This document shows, in pieces, positions 34,517-43,171 of a DNA stretch of 64,000 bases (its first letter is position 1; each line of letters starts with the position of its first letter). The translations under genes were made by a program, and so were the position numbers. The stretch covers positions 62,001-126,000 of the forward strand of contig NZ_VWXK01000017.1 of assembly GCF_011752565.1 (NCBI RefSeq). The letters run 5' to 3'. The stretch comes from Pantoea sp. Ap-967 (lineage in GTDB: Bacteria > Pseudomonadota > Gammaproteobacteria > Pseudomonadales > Pseudomonadaceae). The notes under the pieces are model-generated. The model was not told the DNA's origin. It saw nothing but the letters and a program-made list of their open reading frames with translations, and did not search any database.

Positions 34517-35953
34517 TCAGTTCCCCTTGCTCAGGCTGGCAGGCTCGGCCTCGCGGCCATCGTCAGCGGCCGACAATGGCCGCGCCGGCGTGCGTTTGGT
34601 GCCGGGCCCCCCGGGGTTGTGCTCGTCGCCCTCGCCGGTCTGCGGGCCTTTGCGCACCAGGCGCATCATGTAGCCAAGGCCGGTGCCGAACAGGGCGAAA
34701 TACACCACCACGAACGCCACCAGGGTGAAGCCAAGCTGTGCATAACTGTGGTTGGACACACCGTCGGCAGTGCGCAACAGGCCGTACACCACCCACGGCT
34801 GGCGGCCGATCTCGGTGGTGAACCAGCCGGCCAGCAGCGCCACCAGCCCGGACGGGCCCATCCACAAGGCCACGTGCAGGAAAGGCCGCGAGCTGTACAG
34901 CGTGCCGCGCTTGCGCAGCCACAGGCTCCAGAGGCCGACGAAGATCATCAGGAAACCGAGCCCGACCATCACCCGGAACGACCAGAACACGATGGTCGAG
35001 TTGGGCCGGTCCTCGGGCGGGAATTCCTTCATCGCCGGCACCTGCTGGTCGAGGCTGTGGGTCAGGATCAGGCTGCCGAGCGCCGGTATCTCGATTTTGA
35101 AGTGGGTGGTTTCGGCTTTCATGTCGGGGATGCCGAACAGGATCAGCGGGGTCGGCTCGCCGGGCTTGTTCTCCCAGTGGCCTTCGATGGCGGCGATTTT
35201 CACCGGCTGGTGCTTGAGGGTGTTGAGGCCATGGAAGTCGCCGATCACCGCCTGGATCGGGGCGACGATCAGGGCCATCCACATGGCCATCGACAACATG
35301 GTGCGCACCGCCGGGTTGTCACGCCCGCGCAGCAAATGCCAGGCCGCCGAGGCGCCAACGAAGAAGGCGGTGGAGACGAACGCCGCGGTGGCCATGTGCA
35401 TCAGGCGGAACGGGAACGAAGGGTTGAACACCACTGCCAGCCAGTCCACCGGCACTACCCGGCCATCGATGATCTCGTGGCCCTGGGGCGTCTGCATCCA
35501 GCTGTTGGAAGCCAGGATCCAGAAGGTCGAAACCAACGTGCCGAGCGCAACCATGACCGTGGAGAAAAAGTGCAGGCCACGGCCGACGCGGTTCCAGCCA
35601 AACAGCATGACGCCCAGGAAGCCTGCCTCCAGGAAGAACGCGGTCAGCACTTCATAGGTGAGCAAGGGGCCGGTGACGGCGCCGGCGAAATCGGAGAAAC
35701 GGCTCCAGTTGGTGCCGAACTGATAGGCCATGACCAGGCCAGACACCACGCCCATGCCGAAGTTGACGGCGAAAATCTTCGACCAGAAGTGGTAAAGGTC
35801 GCGGTACACCTGCGTGTTGGTGCGCAGCCAAAGGCCTTCGAGGACGGCCAGGTAACTGGCAAGGCCAATGGTGATGGCCGGGAACAGGATGTGGAACGAC
35901 ACGGTAAAGGCAAACTGCATTCGGGCGAGCTCTAAGGCCTCTATTCCGAACAT
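34517..35953 (-). CDS. cioA: Cyanide-insensitive quinol oxidase subunit I
   Basis: The 478-residue CydA-family protein starts MFGIEALELARMQFAFTVSFHILFPA, whose His ligates haem b595. GRQPWVVYGLLRTADGVSN is the conserved quinol-side helix, and the Q loop is short, as in the CIO type rather than E. coli CydA. It oxidises quinol and reduces oxygen. Upstream (36076-36125) lie three palindromes, including a perfect ANR/FNR site, so oxygen control is expected. Confidence 0.95.
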   Translation of the reverse strand: MFGIEALELARMQFAFTVSFHILFPAITIGLASYLAVLEGLWLRTNTQVYRDLYHFWSKIFAVNFGMGVVSGLVMAYQFGTNWSRFSDFAGAVTGPLLTYEVLTAFFLEAGFLGVMLFGWNRVGRGLHFFSTVMVALGTLVSTFWILASNSWMQTPQGHEIIDGRVVPVDWLAVVFNPSFPFRLMHMATAAFVSTAFFVGASAAWHLLRGRDNPAVRTMLSMAMWMALIVAPIQAVIGDFHGLNTLKHQPVKIAAIEGHWENKPGEPTPLILFGIPDMKAETTHFKIEIPALGSLILTHSLDQQVPAMKEFPPEDRPNSTIVFWSFRVMVGLGFLMIFVGLWSLWLRKRGTLYSSRPFLHVALWMGPSGLVALLAGWFTTEIGRQPWVVYGLLRTADGVSNHSYAQLGFTLVAFVVVYFALFGTGLGYMMRLVRKGPQTGEGDEHNPGGPGTKRTPARPLSAADDGREAEPASLSKGN

Positions 35954-36075
35954 GGTGCTTCCTCTTCAGGTAATTCGGCTTGCGGGCTTTTGGCCCGGTC
36001 GCCCACTGCCCCTACGTTTGAGTCGAGCGTGGCGCGTTGGAATTGTTCTGTTCGATCGCAGGGAATCCGGCCGTA

Positions 36076-36092
36076 TGGCCAATCGTTGGCCA
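36076..36092. promoter_or_regulatory. Inverted repeat upstream of cioA
   Basis: TGGCCAA-TCG-TTGGCCA has perfect 7-bp arms. It is the first of three adjoining palindromes in the cioA control region; its binding protein is unknown. Confidence 0.5.
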
Positions 36093-36094
36093 AC

Positions 36095-36110
36095 CGTTGC
36101 AAATGCAACG
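36095..36110. promoter_or_regulatory. Second inverted repeat upstream of cioA
   Basis: CGTTGCA-AA-TGCAACG has perfect 7-bp arms and lies 2 bp from the first repeat and 1 bp from the ANR site. Confidence 0.5.
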
Positions 36111-36111
36111 A

Positions 36112-36125
36112 TTGATCCAGATCAA
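36112..36125. promoter_or_regulatory. ANR/FNR binding site
   Basis: TTGAT-CCAG-ATCAA is an exact match to the FNR/ANR consensus TTGAT-N4-ATCAA. It lies 159 bp upstream of cioA. In P. aeruginosa ANR is known to repress cioAB at low oxygen, so the same control is likely. Confidence 0.82.
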
Positions 36126-36203
36126 CGACTGTTAGGAAGCATAGTCCCGAATAGCCCGCCGGGCCGTGTGGTTGAATGCCGCGTGACCGGTTGCCCCACC
36201 CCC

Positions 36204-36220
36204 TTTCACAGAACGTGAAA
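36204..36220. promoter_or_regulatory. Inverted repeat upstream of the MFS gene
   Basis: TTTCAC-AGAAC-GTGAAA has perfect 6-bp arms, 91 bp before the MFS start. A second one, GTAAC-CACTT-GTTAC, follows at 36242-36256. Either could be an operator for the MFS gene. Confidence 0.35.
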
Positions 36221-36310
36221 AAGTGCCGACTTGGGCAAACAGTAACCACTTGTTACAAACAGATGATACGCTGCGCCCCCCTCTACTGCGCCGAGGCCAA
36301 CAGGTTTCCG

Positions 36311-37531
36311 ATGTCCGATTCCGCACCGCAGTTGTTGCGTCACCACCGCCCGTTCATCGCTTTCTGGCTGGCCCGGGTGTTCACCGCCAGCGGCTTCCAG
36401 ATGCTCACAGTGGCCATTGGCTGGCACCTTTACCAGCTGACCGGCAACGTGCTCGACCTGGGCCTGGTCGGCCTGGTGGAGTTCGCCCCGCGGGTGTTGT
36501 TCATGCTGCACACCGGCCACGTGGCCGACCGCTACGACCGGCGCAAGGTGGCCGCCCTGTGCCAGACCCTGCAAGGTTTAATCGCCCTGGCGCTGGCCGT
36601 GGGCAGTGCCACCGACAACGTCAGCCGCGAACTGATCTTCGCCCTGGCCTTCCTGCTTGGCGCCACCCGCTCGTTCGAGATGCCCGCCACCCAGGCGCTG
36701 CTGCCCAACGTGGTACCAACAGGCCTGTTCCCGCGGGCCGTGGCGGCCTCGGCTTCGGCAACCCAGTCGGCGACCATCGTCGCCCCGGCCGTGGGCGGTT
36801 TCCTGTATGCCTTCGGCAGCATCTGGGTGTATGGCCCGACGGTGGTGCTGTACGCCATCGCCTGCCTGCTGATGCTCAGCCTCGACTCGCGCCAGCAAGT
36901 GCCCCAGCGTGGCCGCGCCAGCCTTGAGTCGCTGCTGGCGGGGATTCGTTTCATCCGCAGCCGCCCGGACATCCTCGGCGCCATCTCCCTGGACCTGTTC
37001 GCCGTGCTGCTGGGCGGCGCCACGGCGTTGCTGCCGGTATTCGCCAAGGACATCCTGCTGACAGGCCCCTGGGGCCTGGGCCTGCTGCGCTCGGCGCCGG
37101 CGGTGGGGGCGCTGCTGATGTCGTTCTGGCTGGCGCGCTTCCCGGTGGAACGCAAGGTCGGCCGCACCATGTTCACCGCAGTGGGGCTGTTTGGCGTGGC
37201 GACCATCGCCTTCGGGTTGTCGACGTCGTTCTGGTTCTCGCTGGCGGTGCTGGTGGTGCTGGGCGCGGCCGACATGATCAGCATGGTGATTCGCGGGGCG
37301 TTCGTGCAACTGGAGACGCCCGACGAGATGCGCGGGCGGGTCAGTGCGGTGAACGGGCTGTTCATTGGCGCCTCGAACCAGTTGGGCGAGTTCGAGTCCG
37401 GGGTGACGGCGCACTGGTTCGGGACAGTGCCGGCGGTGGTGCTGGGTGGCGTGGGCACGCTGGTGGTGACCGGGGTGTGGGTAAGGCTGTTCCCGACCTT
37501 GGCCAAGCGGGATCGGTTGCATAACGGGTGA
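36311..37531 (+). CDS. MFS efflux transporter (EntS-like)
   Basis: The 406-residue membrane protein has 12 predicted segments. FIAFWLARVFTASGFQMLTV and GHVADRYDRRKVAALCQTLQ (the loop 2-3 motif of MFS drug exporters) place it in the MFS_3/EntS group. The start ATG 36311 gives MSDSAPQLLRHHRP; a longer upstream reading would cross the palindromes. The substrate is unknown; the family includes siderophore and drug exporters. Confidence 0.8.
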   Translation: MSDSAPQLLRHHRPFIAFWLARVFTASGFQMLTVAIGWHLYQLTGNVLDLGLVGLVEFAPRVLFMLHTGHVADRYDRRKVAALCQTLQGLIALALAVGSATDNVSRELIFALAFLLGATRSFEMPATQALLPNVVPTGLFPRAVAASASATQSATIVAPAVGGFLYAFGSIWVYGPTVVLYAIACLLMLSLDSRQQVPQRGRASLESLLAGIRFIRSRPDILGAISLDLFAVLLGGATALLPVFAKDILLTGPWGLGLLRSAPAVGALLMSFWLARFPVERKVGRTMFTAVGLFGVATIAFGLSTSFWFSLAVLVVLGAADMISMVIRGAFVQLETPDEMRGRVSAVNGLFIGASNQLGEFESGVTAHWFGTVPAVVLGGVGTLVVTGVWVRLFPTLAKRDRLHNG

Positions 37532-37543
37532 TCGATATAAGGC

Positions 37544-37615
37544 TGTGCGGGCCTCTTCGCGGGGCAAGCCCGCTCCTACACTGAGCGGGCTTGCCCCGCG
37601 AAGAGGCCGGCACAG
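37544..37615. repeat. REP pair (near-perfect palindrome)
   Basis: Two 32-bp REP arms with one mismatch face each other across CTACACT, just after the MFS stop. In RNA this would form a very stable hairpin and probably ends the MFS transcript. Confidence 0.9.
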
Positions 37616-37617
37616 GT

Positions 37618-37778
37618 CAAGAAAACCCTTTCCCCAACGGCCATAGGCCCCCGCCAAGCATGCTGGTATGATGCGCGGCTTTTTTCCGCCCTACACAAAA
37701 CCACGGCACCGGCTGCGGTGTGTGCTTTGCTGATGGGGTCGATACATTCACGGCGCGCGAGCGCCCTGGGGAGCGGGC
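37618..37778 (+). promoter_or_regulatory. Promoter and structured leader of the AzgA-type permease
   Basis: A TATGAT box at about 37667 could be a -10 element, which would leave a leader of roughly 100 nt. The leader has a GGCGC-GCGA-GCGCC hairpin at 37752-37765 with a GNRA loop just before the Shine-Dalgarno GGGGAG. It does not match a riboswitch I can name. Confidence 0.4.
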
Positions 37779-39074
37779 ATGCTGGAAAGGCTGTTTCAAC
37801 TAAAAGCACACAACACCAACGTGCGCACCGAGATTCTTGCGGGCGTCACCACCTTCCTGGCCATGGCCTACATCCTGTTCGTCAACCCGAGCATCCTCGG
37901 CGAAACCGGCATGGACAAGGGTGCGATCTTCGTCGCCACCTGCCTGGCCGCGGCCATCGGCTCGACCACCATGGGCCTGATCGCCAACTACCCGATCGCC
38001 CTGGCACCGGGCATGGGCCTGAACGCCTTCTTCACCTACACCGTCGTGCTGCACATGGGCCACACCTGGCAAGTGGCGCTGGGTGCGGTATTCCTTTCGG
38101 CGGTGATGTTCTTCCTGCTGTCGATCTTCCGTATCCGCGAATGGATCGTGAACAGCATCCCGCTGCCGCTGCGCTCGGCGATTGCCGCCGGCATCGGCCT
38201 GTTCCTGGCGTTCATCGCCCTGCATAACGCGGGTATCGTCGTCGATAACCCGGCCACCCTGGTTGGCCTGGGCGACCTCAAGCAGCCGGCGCCGATCCTG
38301 GCCACCCTGGGCTTCTTCCTGATCGTCGGGCTTGAGTCGCTGAAAGTGCGCGGCGCGGTGCTGATCGGCATCCTGGCCGTGACCATCGCCGCTATCGTAA
38401 TGGGCGTGACGCCGTTCGGCGGCGTGGTGTCGATGCCGCCGTCGCTGGCCCCGACCTTCTTGCAGCTGGACATCAAGGGCGCCCTGGACGTAGGCCTGGT
38501 CAGCGTGATCTTCGCCTTCCTGTTCGTCGACCTGTTCGACAACTCCGGCACCCTGATTGGCGTGGCCAAGCGCGCCGGCTTGATGGGCAAGGACGGCCAC
38601 ATGCCGAAGATGGGCCGTGCGCTGATTGCCGACAGTACCGCCGCCATGGCCGGTTCCCTGCTGGGCACCTCGACCACCACCAGCTACATCGAGTCTGCTG
38701 CTGGCGTGAGCGCCGGTGGCCGCACTGGCCTTACCGCCATCGTGGTGGCCGTGCTGTTCCTGCTGGCACTGTTCTTCGCCCCGCTGGCCGGTAGCGTACC
38801 GGCCTTCGCCACCGCGCCGGCACTGCTGTTCGTTGCCGTGCTGATGGCCTCGGGCCTTGCGGAAATCAACTGGGACGACGTCACCGAGGCCGCACCTGTG
38901 GTGGTGACTGCCCTGGCCATGCCGCTGACCTACTCGATCGCCAACGGCATCGCCTTCGGTTTCATTTCCTGGACCGCCGTCAAGCTGATCTCGGGCCGCC
39001 ACCGCGACCTGAACCCGGCCCTGGTGATCCTTTCCATTCTGTTCGTCATCAAGCTGGGCTGGTTCAACGCATGA
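37779..39074 (+). CDS. AzgA-type guanine/hypoxanthine/adenine permease
   Basis: The 431-residue membrane protein has the AzgA pattern near its start (EILAGVTTFLAMAYILFVNP), then PIALAPGMGLNAFFTYTVV and DLFDNSGTLIGVAKRAGL, and GTSTTTSYIESAAGVSAGGR in the second half. It imports hypoxanthine, guanine or adenine with protons. The trmA gene overlaps its stop by ATGA, so both are on one transcript, which is unusual for these functions. Confidence 0.9.
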   Translation: MLERLFQLKAHNTNVRTEILAGVTTFLAMAYILFVNPSILGETGMDKGAIFVATCLAAAIGSTTMGLIANYPIALAPGMGLNAFFTYTVVLHMGHTWQVALGAVFLSAVMFFLLSIFRIREWIVNSIPLPLRSAIAAGIGLFLAFIALHNAGIVVDNPATLVGLGDLKQPAPILATLGFFLIVGLESLKVRGAVLIGILAVTIAAIVMGVTPFGGVVSMPPSLAPTFLQLDIKGALDVGLVSVIFAFLFVDLFDNSGTLIGVAKRAGLMGKDGHMPKMGRALIADSTAAMAGSLLGTSTTTSYIESAAGVSAGGRTGLTAIVVAVLFLLALFFAPLAGSVPAFATAPALLFVAVLMASGLAEINWDDVTEAAPVVVTALAMPLTYSIANGIAFGFISWTAVKLISGRHRDLNPALVILSILFVIKLGWFNA

Positions 39075-40156
39075 GTGCTGCCTTCGACCCCTCCTCCTAC
39101 GACAGCCAGCTGGACGCCAAGGTCGCCCGGCTGCGCGAGCTGCTGGCGCCCTTCGGGGCGCCGGAGCCGGCCGTGTTCGACTCGCCACGCGAGCATTACC
39201 GCCTGCGCGCAGAGTTCCGCCTGTGGCGCGAGGACGGCCAGCGCCACTACGCGATGTTCGCCCCGGGCGAGAAGCACAAGGCGATCCTGATCGACGACTT
39301 CCCCATCGCCAGCCAGCGCATCAATGCCTTGATGCCACGCCTGAAGGCAGCCTGGCAGGCCAGCGAGGCACTGGGCAACCGCCTGTTCCAGGTGGAATTC
39401 CTCACCACCCTGGCGGGTGATGCAATGGTCACGCTGTGCTATCACCGCCCGCTGGACGAAGCCTGGGAAGTGGCCGCGCGCCAGCTGGCCACGGACCTTG
39501 GCGTGAGCGTGATTGGCCGCTCCAAGGGCAAGCGCCTGGTGATTGGCCGCGACTACGCGGTGGAGCAGCTGAATGTTGCAGGCCGCGTGTTCAGCTACCG
39601 CCAGCCAGAGGGCGCGTTCACCCAGCCCAACGGCGCAGTGAACCAGAAGATGCTCAGCTGGGCCTTCGAGGCCATGGGCGAGCGTGAGGACGACCTGCTG
39701 GAGCTGTATTGCGGCAACGGCAACTTCACCCTGCCGCTGGCCACTCGCGCGCGCCAGGTGCTGGCCACCGAGATCAGCAAGACCTCGGTAAACGCAGCCC
39801 TCAGCAACCTCGACGAGAACGCTGTGGATAACGTGCGCCTGGTACGCCTGTCGGCCGAAGAGCTGACCCAGGCGCTGAACGAGGTGCGGCCGTTCCGCAG
39901 GCTCGAAGGCATCGACCTGAAAAGCTACGATTTCGGCACCGTGTTCGTCGACCCGCCGCGCGCTGGCATGGACCCAGACACCTGCGAGCTGACCCGCCGT
40001 TTCGAGCGTATCCTGTACATCTCGTGCAACCCCGAGACACTGGCGCAAAATATCGCGCAACTGCAAGATACCCACCGTATCGAACGCTGCGCGCTGTTCG
40101 ACCAGTTCCCGTACACCCACCACATGGAAAGCGGGGTGCTGCTGGTTCGGCGCTGA
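39071..40156 (+). CDS. trmA: tRNA (uracil54-C5)-methyltransferase
   Basis: The protein has 361 residues. LLELYCGNGNFTLPLA is SAM motif I, and GTVFVDPPRAGMDPDTCEL and ILYISCNPETLAQN hold the catalytic acidic residue and nucleophilic Cys of TrmA. It makes ribothymidine at position 54 of tRNA. The start overlaps the permease stop. A 7-bp-arm hairpin (40164-40190) after its stop may be the terminator. Confidence 0.95.
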   Translation: MSAAFDPSSYDSQLDAKVARLRELLAPFGAPEPAVFDSPREHYRLRAEFRLWREDGQRHYAMFAPGEKHKAILIDDFPIASQRINALMPRLKAAWQASEALGNRLFQVEFLTTLAGDAMVTLCYHRPLDEAWEVAARQLATDLGVSVIGRSKGKRLVIGRDYAVEQLNVAGRVFSYRQPEGAFTQPNGAVNQKMLSWAFEAMGEREDDLLELYCGNGNFTLPLATRARQVLATEISKTSVNAALSNLDENAVDNVRLVRLSAEELTQALNEVRPFRRLEGIDLKSYDFGTVFVDPPRAGMDPDTCELTRRFERILYISCNPETLAQNIAQLQDTHRIERCALFDQFPYTHHMESGVLLVRR

Positions 40157-40208
40157 TCCATGCTGCAGCGGGGCCCCACCGGCTCCGCTGCAAGCTGCCA
40201 GGAGAGTC

Positions 40209-41114
40209 GTGCCGTTGGACCAGTTCAGTGCCATGCAAGCCTTTCGCCGGGTCGTCGACCTCGGCAGTTTCAGCGCCGCCGCCAGCCAGGCAGGCGTTTC
40301 TCATACCGTGCTGTCCCGCCAGGTCAAGCAACTGGAGCAGCAGTTGGGCACGCAGCTACTCACCCGCACCACCCGCCGCCTGCACCTGACCGAGGCTGGG
40401 GCCTTGTTCTACCGCCACTGCGCGCAAATCCTCGACCAGATGCAAGCAATGGCGTTGGAGCTGTCCGAGCACCAGCAACAACCCACTGGCACCTTGCGCC
40501 TGGGGGTAGCCACCGCGTTTGGTGAACTGGAACTGGGCCGCTGGCTGCCGGACTTCGTCGAACGCCACCCGCAGCTGCATATCGAGCTGCACTGCAGCGA
40601 CCGTTTCGTTGATCTGCTGGAGGAGGAGATCGACGTCTGCCTGCGGGTTACCGACGCTCTGCCGGACTCAAGCCTGGTGGCACGGCGCCTGGCCAACAGT
40701 GAGGTGGTGCTGGTGGCCGCCCCGGGCTACCTCGAACGCCATGGCGCCCCTGCCACACCTGACGACCTGGCCAGCCACGCCCTGCTCGGGTACAGCCAGC
40801 TGCTGCACCCGCAGCGCCTGCTGCTGAGCGGCGCCGCTGGCGAGCAGCGCGATATCCTGATGCCAAGGCGCCTGAGCGCCAACTCGCCCATGGCCCTGCG
40901 CGCTGCCGCCATTGGTGCGCTGGGCATCGCCAGCTTCGACCGTTTCATCGTGCACGATGCCCTGCAGGACGGGCGCCTGGTGCCGGTGCTGGAAAGCTGG
41001 GCGCTGCCACCGCGCAGCCTGTATGCGGTTTATCCACAGAGCCGATACCTGGCCCCCAAGGTCAGGGCATTGCTCGACTACGTGCAGGCCTATTACTCAA
41101 CGCCGAGGTGGTGA
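40209..41114 (+). CDS. LysR-family regulator
   Basis: The protein has 301 residues from a GTG start preceded by AGGAG. The helix-turn-helix is in SFSAAASQAGVSHTVLSRQV, and a LysR effector domain follows (LRLGVATAFGELELGRWLP). It is of the AaeR/CrgA type that usually acts as autoregulator and controls an adjacent gene. The cupin gene begins 102 bp downstream on the same strand. The effector is unknown. Confidence 0.8.
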   Translation: MPLDQFSAMQAFRRVVDLGSFSAAASQAGVSHTVLSRQVKQLEQQLGTQLLTRTTRRLHLTEAGALFYRHCAQILDQMQAMALELSEHQQQPTGTLRLGVATAFGELELGRWLPDFVERHPQLHIELHCSDRFVDLLEEEIDVCLRVTDALPDSSLVARRLANSEVVLVAAPGYLERHGAPATPDDLASHALLGYSQLLHPQRLLLSGAAGEQRDILMPRRLSANSPMALRAAAIGALGIASFDRFIVHDALQDGRLVPVLESWALPPRSLYAVYPQSRYLAPKVRALLDYVQAYYSTPRW

Positions 41115-41216
41115 TTTGTGCATTTTTCGCACAGGTCATGGCTGGATAAGCCAGTATTTGTGCACTGATTGTTTGGATAGCCTGCGTTGACAGTCACTCA
41201 ACGAAGGAGCTCCATC

Positions 41217-41651
41217 ATGAAAATCCTGCACGCAATTCTCGCAGCCCTGGCAATCGCTGGCGTGGCGGCCGGTGTCACCGCCGCGGAAAAAACCATTTCC
41301 GTCACCGATAGCGCAGCCCTGAAGTGGCAGGACGTGCCGGGCACCAAGGGCGCCGTCAGCTATGCCAATGTCGAGGGCGATATCTTCGGCAAGGGGCCGT
41401 ATTCGGCCTATGTGAAATTCCGCAAGGGCACCGATAACGGCCTGCACCAGCACACCCAGGTGCTGCCCACGGTGGTGCTCAAGGGCACGTTCTACGCGGT
41501 GATCGATGGCAAGCGCAGCGAGTACCCGGCGGGGTCCTACTACAAGCTGCCTGCGGACCTGGTGCATGAGAGCGGCTGCACGGCCGCTGCGGATTGCCTG
41601 TTGTTCCAGTACCAGGCTGATGCGTTCGACCTCAAGCCCGTGAAAGGCTGA
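41217..41651 (+). CDS. Secreted cupin-domain protein
   Basis: The 144-residue protein has a signal peptide (MKILHAILAALAIAGVAAGVTA) and a single cupin fold. DNGLHQHTQVLPTVVLKGTF supplies the metal-binding His pair, and LPADLVHESGC supplies the later His. An AAGGAG site sits just upstream of ATG 41217. It would bind a metal in the periplasm; function unknown. A TGGCT-GGATA-AGCCA repeat at 41139-41153 may be its LysR operator. Confidence 0.75.
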   Translation: MKILHAILAALAIAGVAAGVTAAEKTISVTDSAALKWQDVPGTKGAVSYANVEGDIFGKGPYSAYVKFRKGTDNGLHQHTQVLPTVVLKGTFYAVIDGKRSEYPAGSYYKLPADLVHESGCTAAADCLLFQYQADAFDLKPVKG

Positions 41652-41656
41652 GAGGG

Positions 41657-41724
41657 ATGGGGCCGCTTGGCGGCCCATCGCGGCCTGCGCTCGCGCCAAC
41701 CGGGGGATGGTTGGGGCGAGCGCA
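41657..41724. repeat. Degenerate type B repeat fragment
   Basis: GGGGCCGCTTGGCGGCCCAT and a later GGGGCGAGCGCAGG resemble decayed arms of the two-armed repeat. It lies between the convergent cupin and pcaG genes. Confidence 0.6.
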
Positions 41725-41732
41725 GGTGTGAG

Positions 41733-42338
41733 TTAGAAGTCGAAGAACACCGTCTCCCCTTCCCCCTGAATACGGATATCGAAACGATAAGCCGTTTTCC
41801 CGTCCACTTCGCAACGCTTGGCGATCAAGGTTTCGCGGCGCTGCGGCTGTTCGATCAGGTTCAGCACCGGGCACTTGGCGTTGGCCTGGGCCTCATCGTC
41901 GAAGTACAGGCGCGTGTGCAGGTGGATGTTGATGCCGCGGGCAAACAGGCTGATGTTGATGTGCGGCGCCATCGGCACGCCGGCGGCATTGTTCACCACA
42001 CCCGGCTTGACCGTGTGCACGGTCCACTCGCCGGCATCGAAGGTGGTGGCGGTGCGGCCAAAGCTGTTGAAGGCGTTTTCCAGGTTGTAGTCATCCTGGT
42101 ACTGGCCATTGGCGTCGGCCTGCCACAGTTCCAGGAACGAATCACGCACCAGGTGGCCGTTACCGTCGTACACCTGGCCGATCAGCAGAATCTGCTCGCC
42201 CGGCGCGTCCGGCTTGGCCATGCGGTTCCAGATTTCCTGGTCGCGGGTGGGGTTGCCGGCCGCTTCCAGGGCCAGGCCGATGTGCACGTAGGGGCCGGCG
42301 GTCTGCGAGGGGGTTTCCGGCAGCAGTTCGATTGGCAT
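41733..42338 (-). CDS. pcaG: Protocatechuate 3,4-dioxygenase alpha subunit
   Basis: The 201-residue protein starts MPIELLPETPSQTAGPYVHI and matches known PcaG throughout. The alpha chain lacks the iron ligands and builds the (alpha-beta)12-Fe enzyme with PcaH. It cleaves protocatechuate to 3-carboxy-cis,cis-muconate in the beta-ketoadipate pathway. It follows pcaH by 10 bp. Confidence 0.97.
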   Translation of the reverse strand: MPIELLPETPSQTAGPYVHIGLALEAAGNPTRDQEIWNRMAKPDAPGEQILLIGQVYDGNGHLVRDSFLELWQADANGQYQDDYNLENAFNSFGRTATTFDAGEWTVHTVKPGVVNNAAGVPMAPHINISLFARGINIHLHTRLYFDDEAQANAKCPVLNLIEQPQRRETLIAKRCEVDGKTAYRFDIRIQGEGETVFFDF

Positions 42339-42348
42339 GGCGGGGTCC

Positions 42349-43068
42349 TCAGCAGTTCTCGAAGTGGGTCTTGCGCTGGCCGCGCAGCACGATGTCGAAG
42401 CGGTACGCCAGGCAGTCCATCGGGTTGGCGTTGCTCATGTCGAGCTTGGCGATCAACTGCTGCACGGCTTCGGGGTTGGCGATCGACTTGACGATCGGGC
42501 ACAGCGGGATCAGCGGGTCACCTTCGAAGTACAGCTGGGTGATCAGCTTGGTGGCGATCGACGGGCCGCTGATGCCGAAGTGGATATGCGCCGGGCGCCA
42601 GTCGTTCGGGCCGTTGCGCCATGGGTACGGGCCCGGCTTGATGGTGCGGAAGCTGTAGTAGCCGTCGCGGTCGGTCAGGCAGCGGCCAACACCACCGAAG
42701 TTCGGGTCCAGCGGTGCCAGGTAGCGGTCGTTCTTGTGGCGATAGCGCCCGCCCGCGTTGGCTTGCCACATTTCCACCAGGGTGTTGGGCACCGGGTTGC
42801 CATACTGGTCGACCACACGCCCGGCAACGATGATGCGCTCGCCGACCGGCAGGCCACCGTTGTTGAAGTTCAGCAGCAGGTCATGGTCGTGGGCACCAAA
42901 GCCCAGGTGGGAAAAATTCGGGCCTGTGGTTTCGCTGATCGACTGTGGAATGCTCACCAGTGCCTGGCGCGGCGAGCGAGCAATCGAGGTCTTGTAGTCG
43001 GGCGTCAGGGCCTTGGGGTGCCAGTTGCGATCACGGATCACAAAGCGGCTGTTGTCCTGGGCAGGCAT
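42349..43068 (-). CDS. pcaH: Protocatechuate 3,4-dioxygenase beta subunit
   Basis: The 239-residue protein has the ferric-iron ligands: Y109 in GGRYRHKNDRY, Y148 in KPGPYPWRNG, and H161/H163 in WRPAHIHFG. Counting without the initial Met these are the well-known Y108, Y147, H160 and H162. It is first in pcaHG. A strong palindrome at 43172-43193 in the PcaQ format lies 104 bp upstream, which predicts LysR-type control. Confidence 0.97.
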   Translation of the reverse strand: MPAQDNSRFVIRDRNWHPKALTPDYKTSIARSPRQALVSIPQSISETTGPNFSHLGFGAHDHDLLLNFNNGGLPVGERIIVAGRVVDQYGNPVPNTLVEMWQANAGGRYRHKNDRYLAPLDPNFGGVGRCLTDRDGYYSFRTIKPGPYPWRNGPNDWRPAHIHFGISGPSIATKLITQLYFEGDPLIPLCPIVKSIANPEAVQQLIAKLDMSNANPMDCLAYRFDIVLRGQRKTHFENC

Positions 43069-43171
43069 GCCGGTTTCCTCTCTTGGAATTATGAGAACGG
43101 CCTGTACAGTGCAGGCGGACTTGCAGTTTCGGATAGGTCGCGCGGGATGAATATTGAAATCAGCCGCCCCT

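Larger units (their letters stand above)
35954..36310. other. Divergent cioA/MFS control region
   Basis: This 357-bp gap has no gene but an unusual density of symmetric sequences: 36076-36092, 36095-36110, 36112-36125, 36204-36220 and 36242-36256. It must hold the promoters for cioAB and the MFS gene. The first three lie end to end. Confidence 0.7.

Noticed and set aside
33344..35935. An 863-codon open frame opposite cioAB
   Set aside because: It runs through both oxidase genes and the DUF2474 gene in antisense and has no domain-like pattern.
37618..37778. A classical purine riboswitch before the AzgA-type permease
   Set aside because: I could not find the conserved junction and loop-loop sequences of the purine aptamer, so only an unnamed structured leader is proposed.
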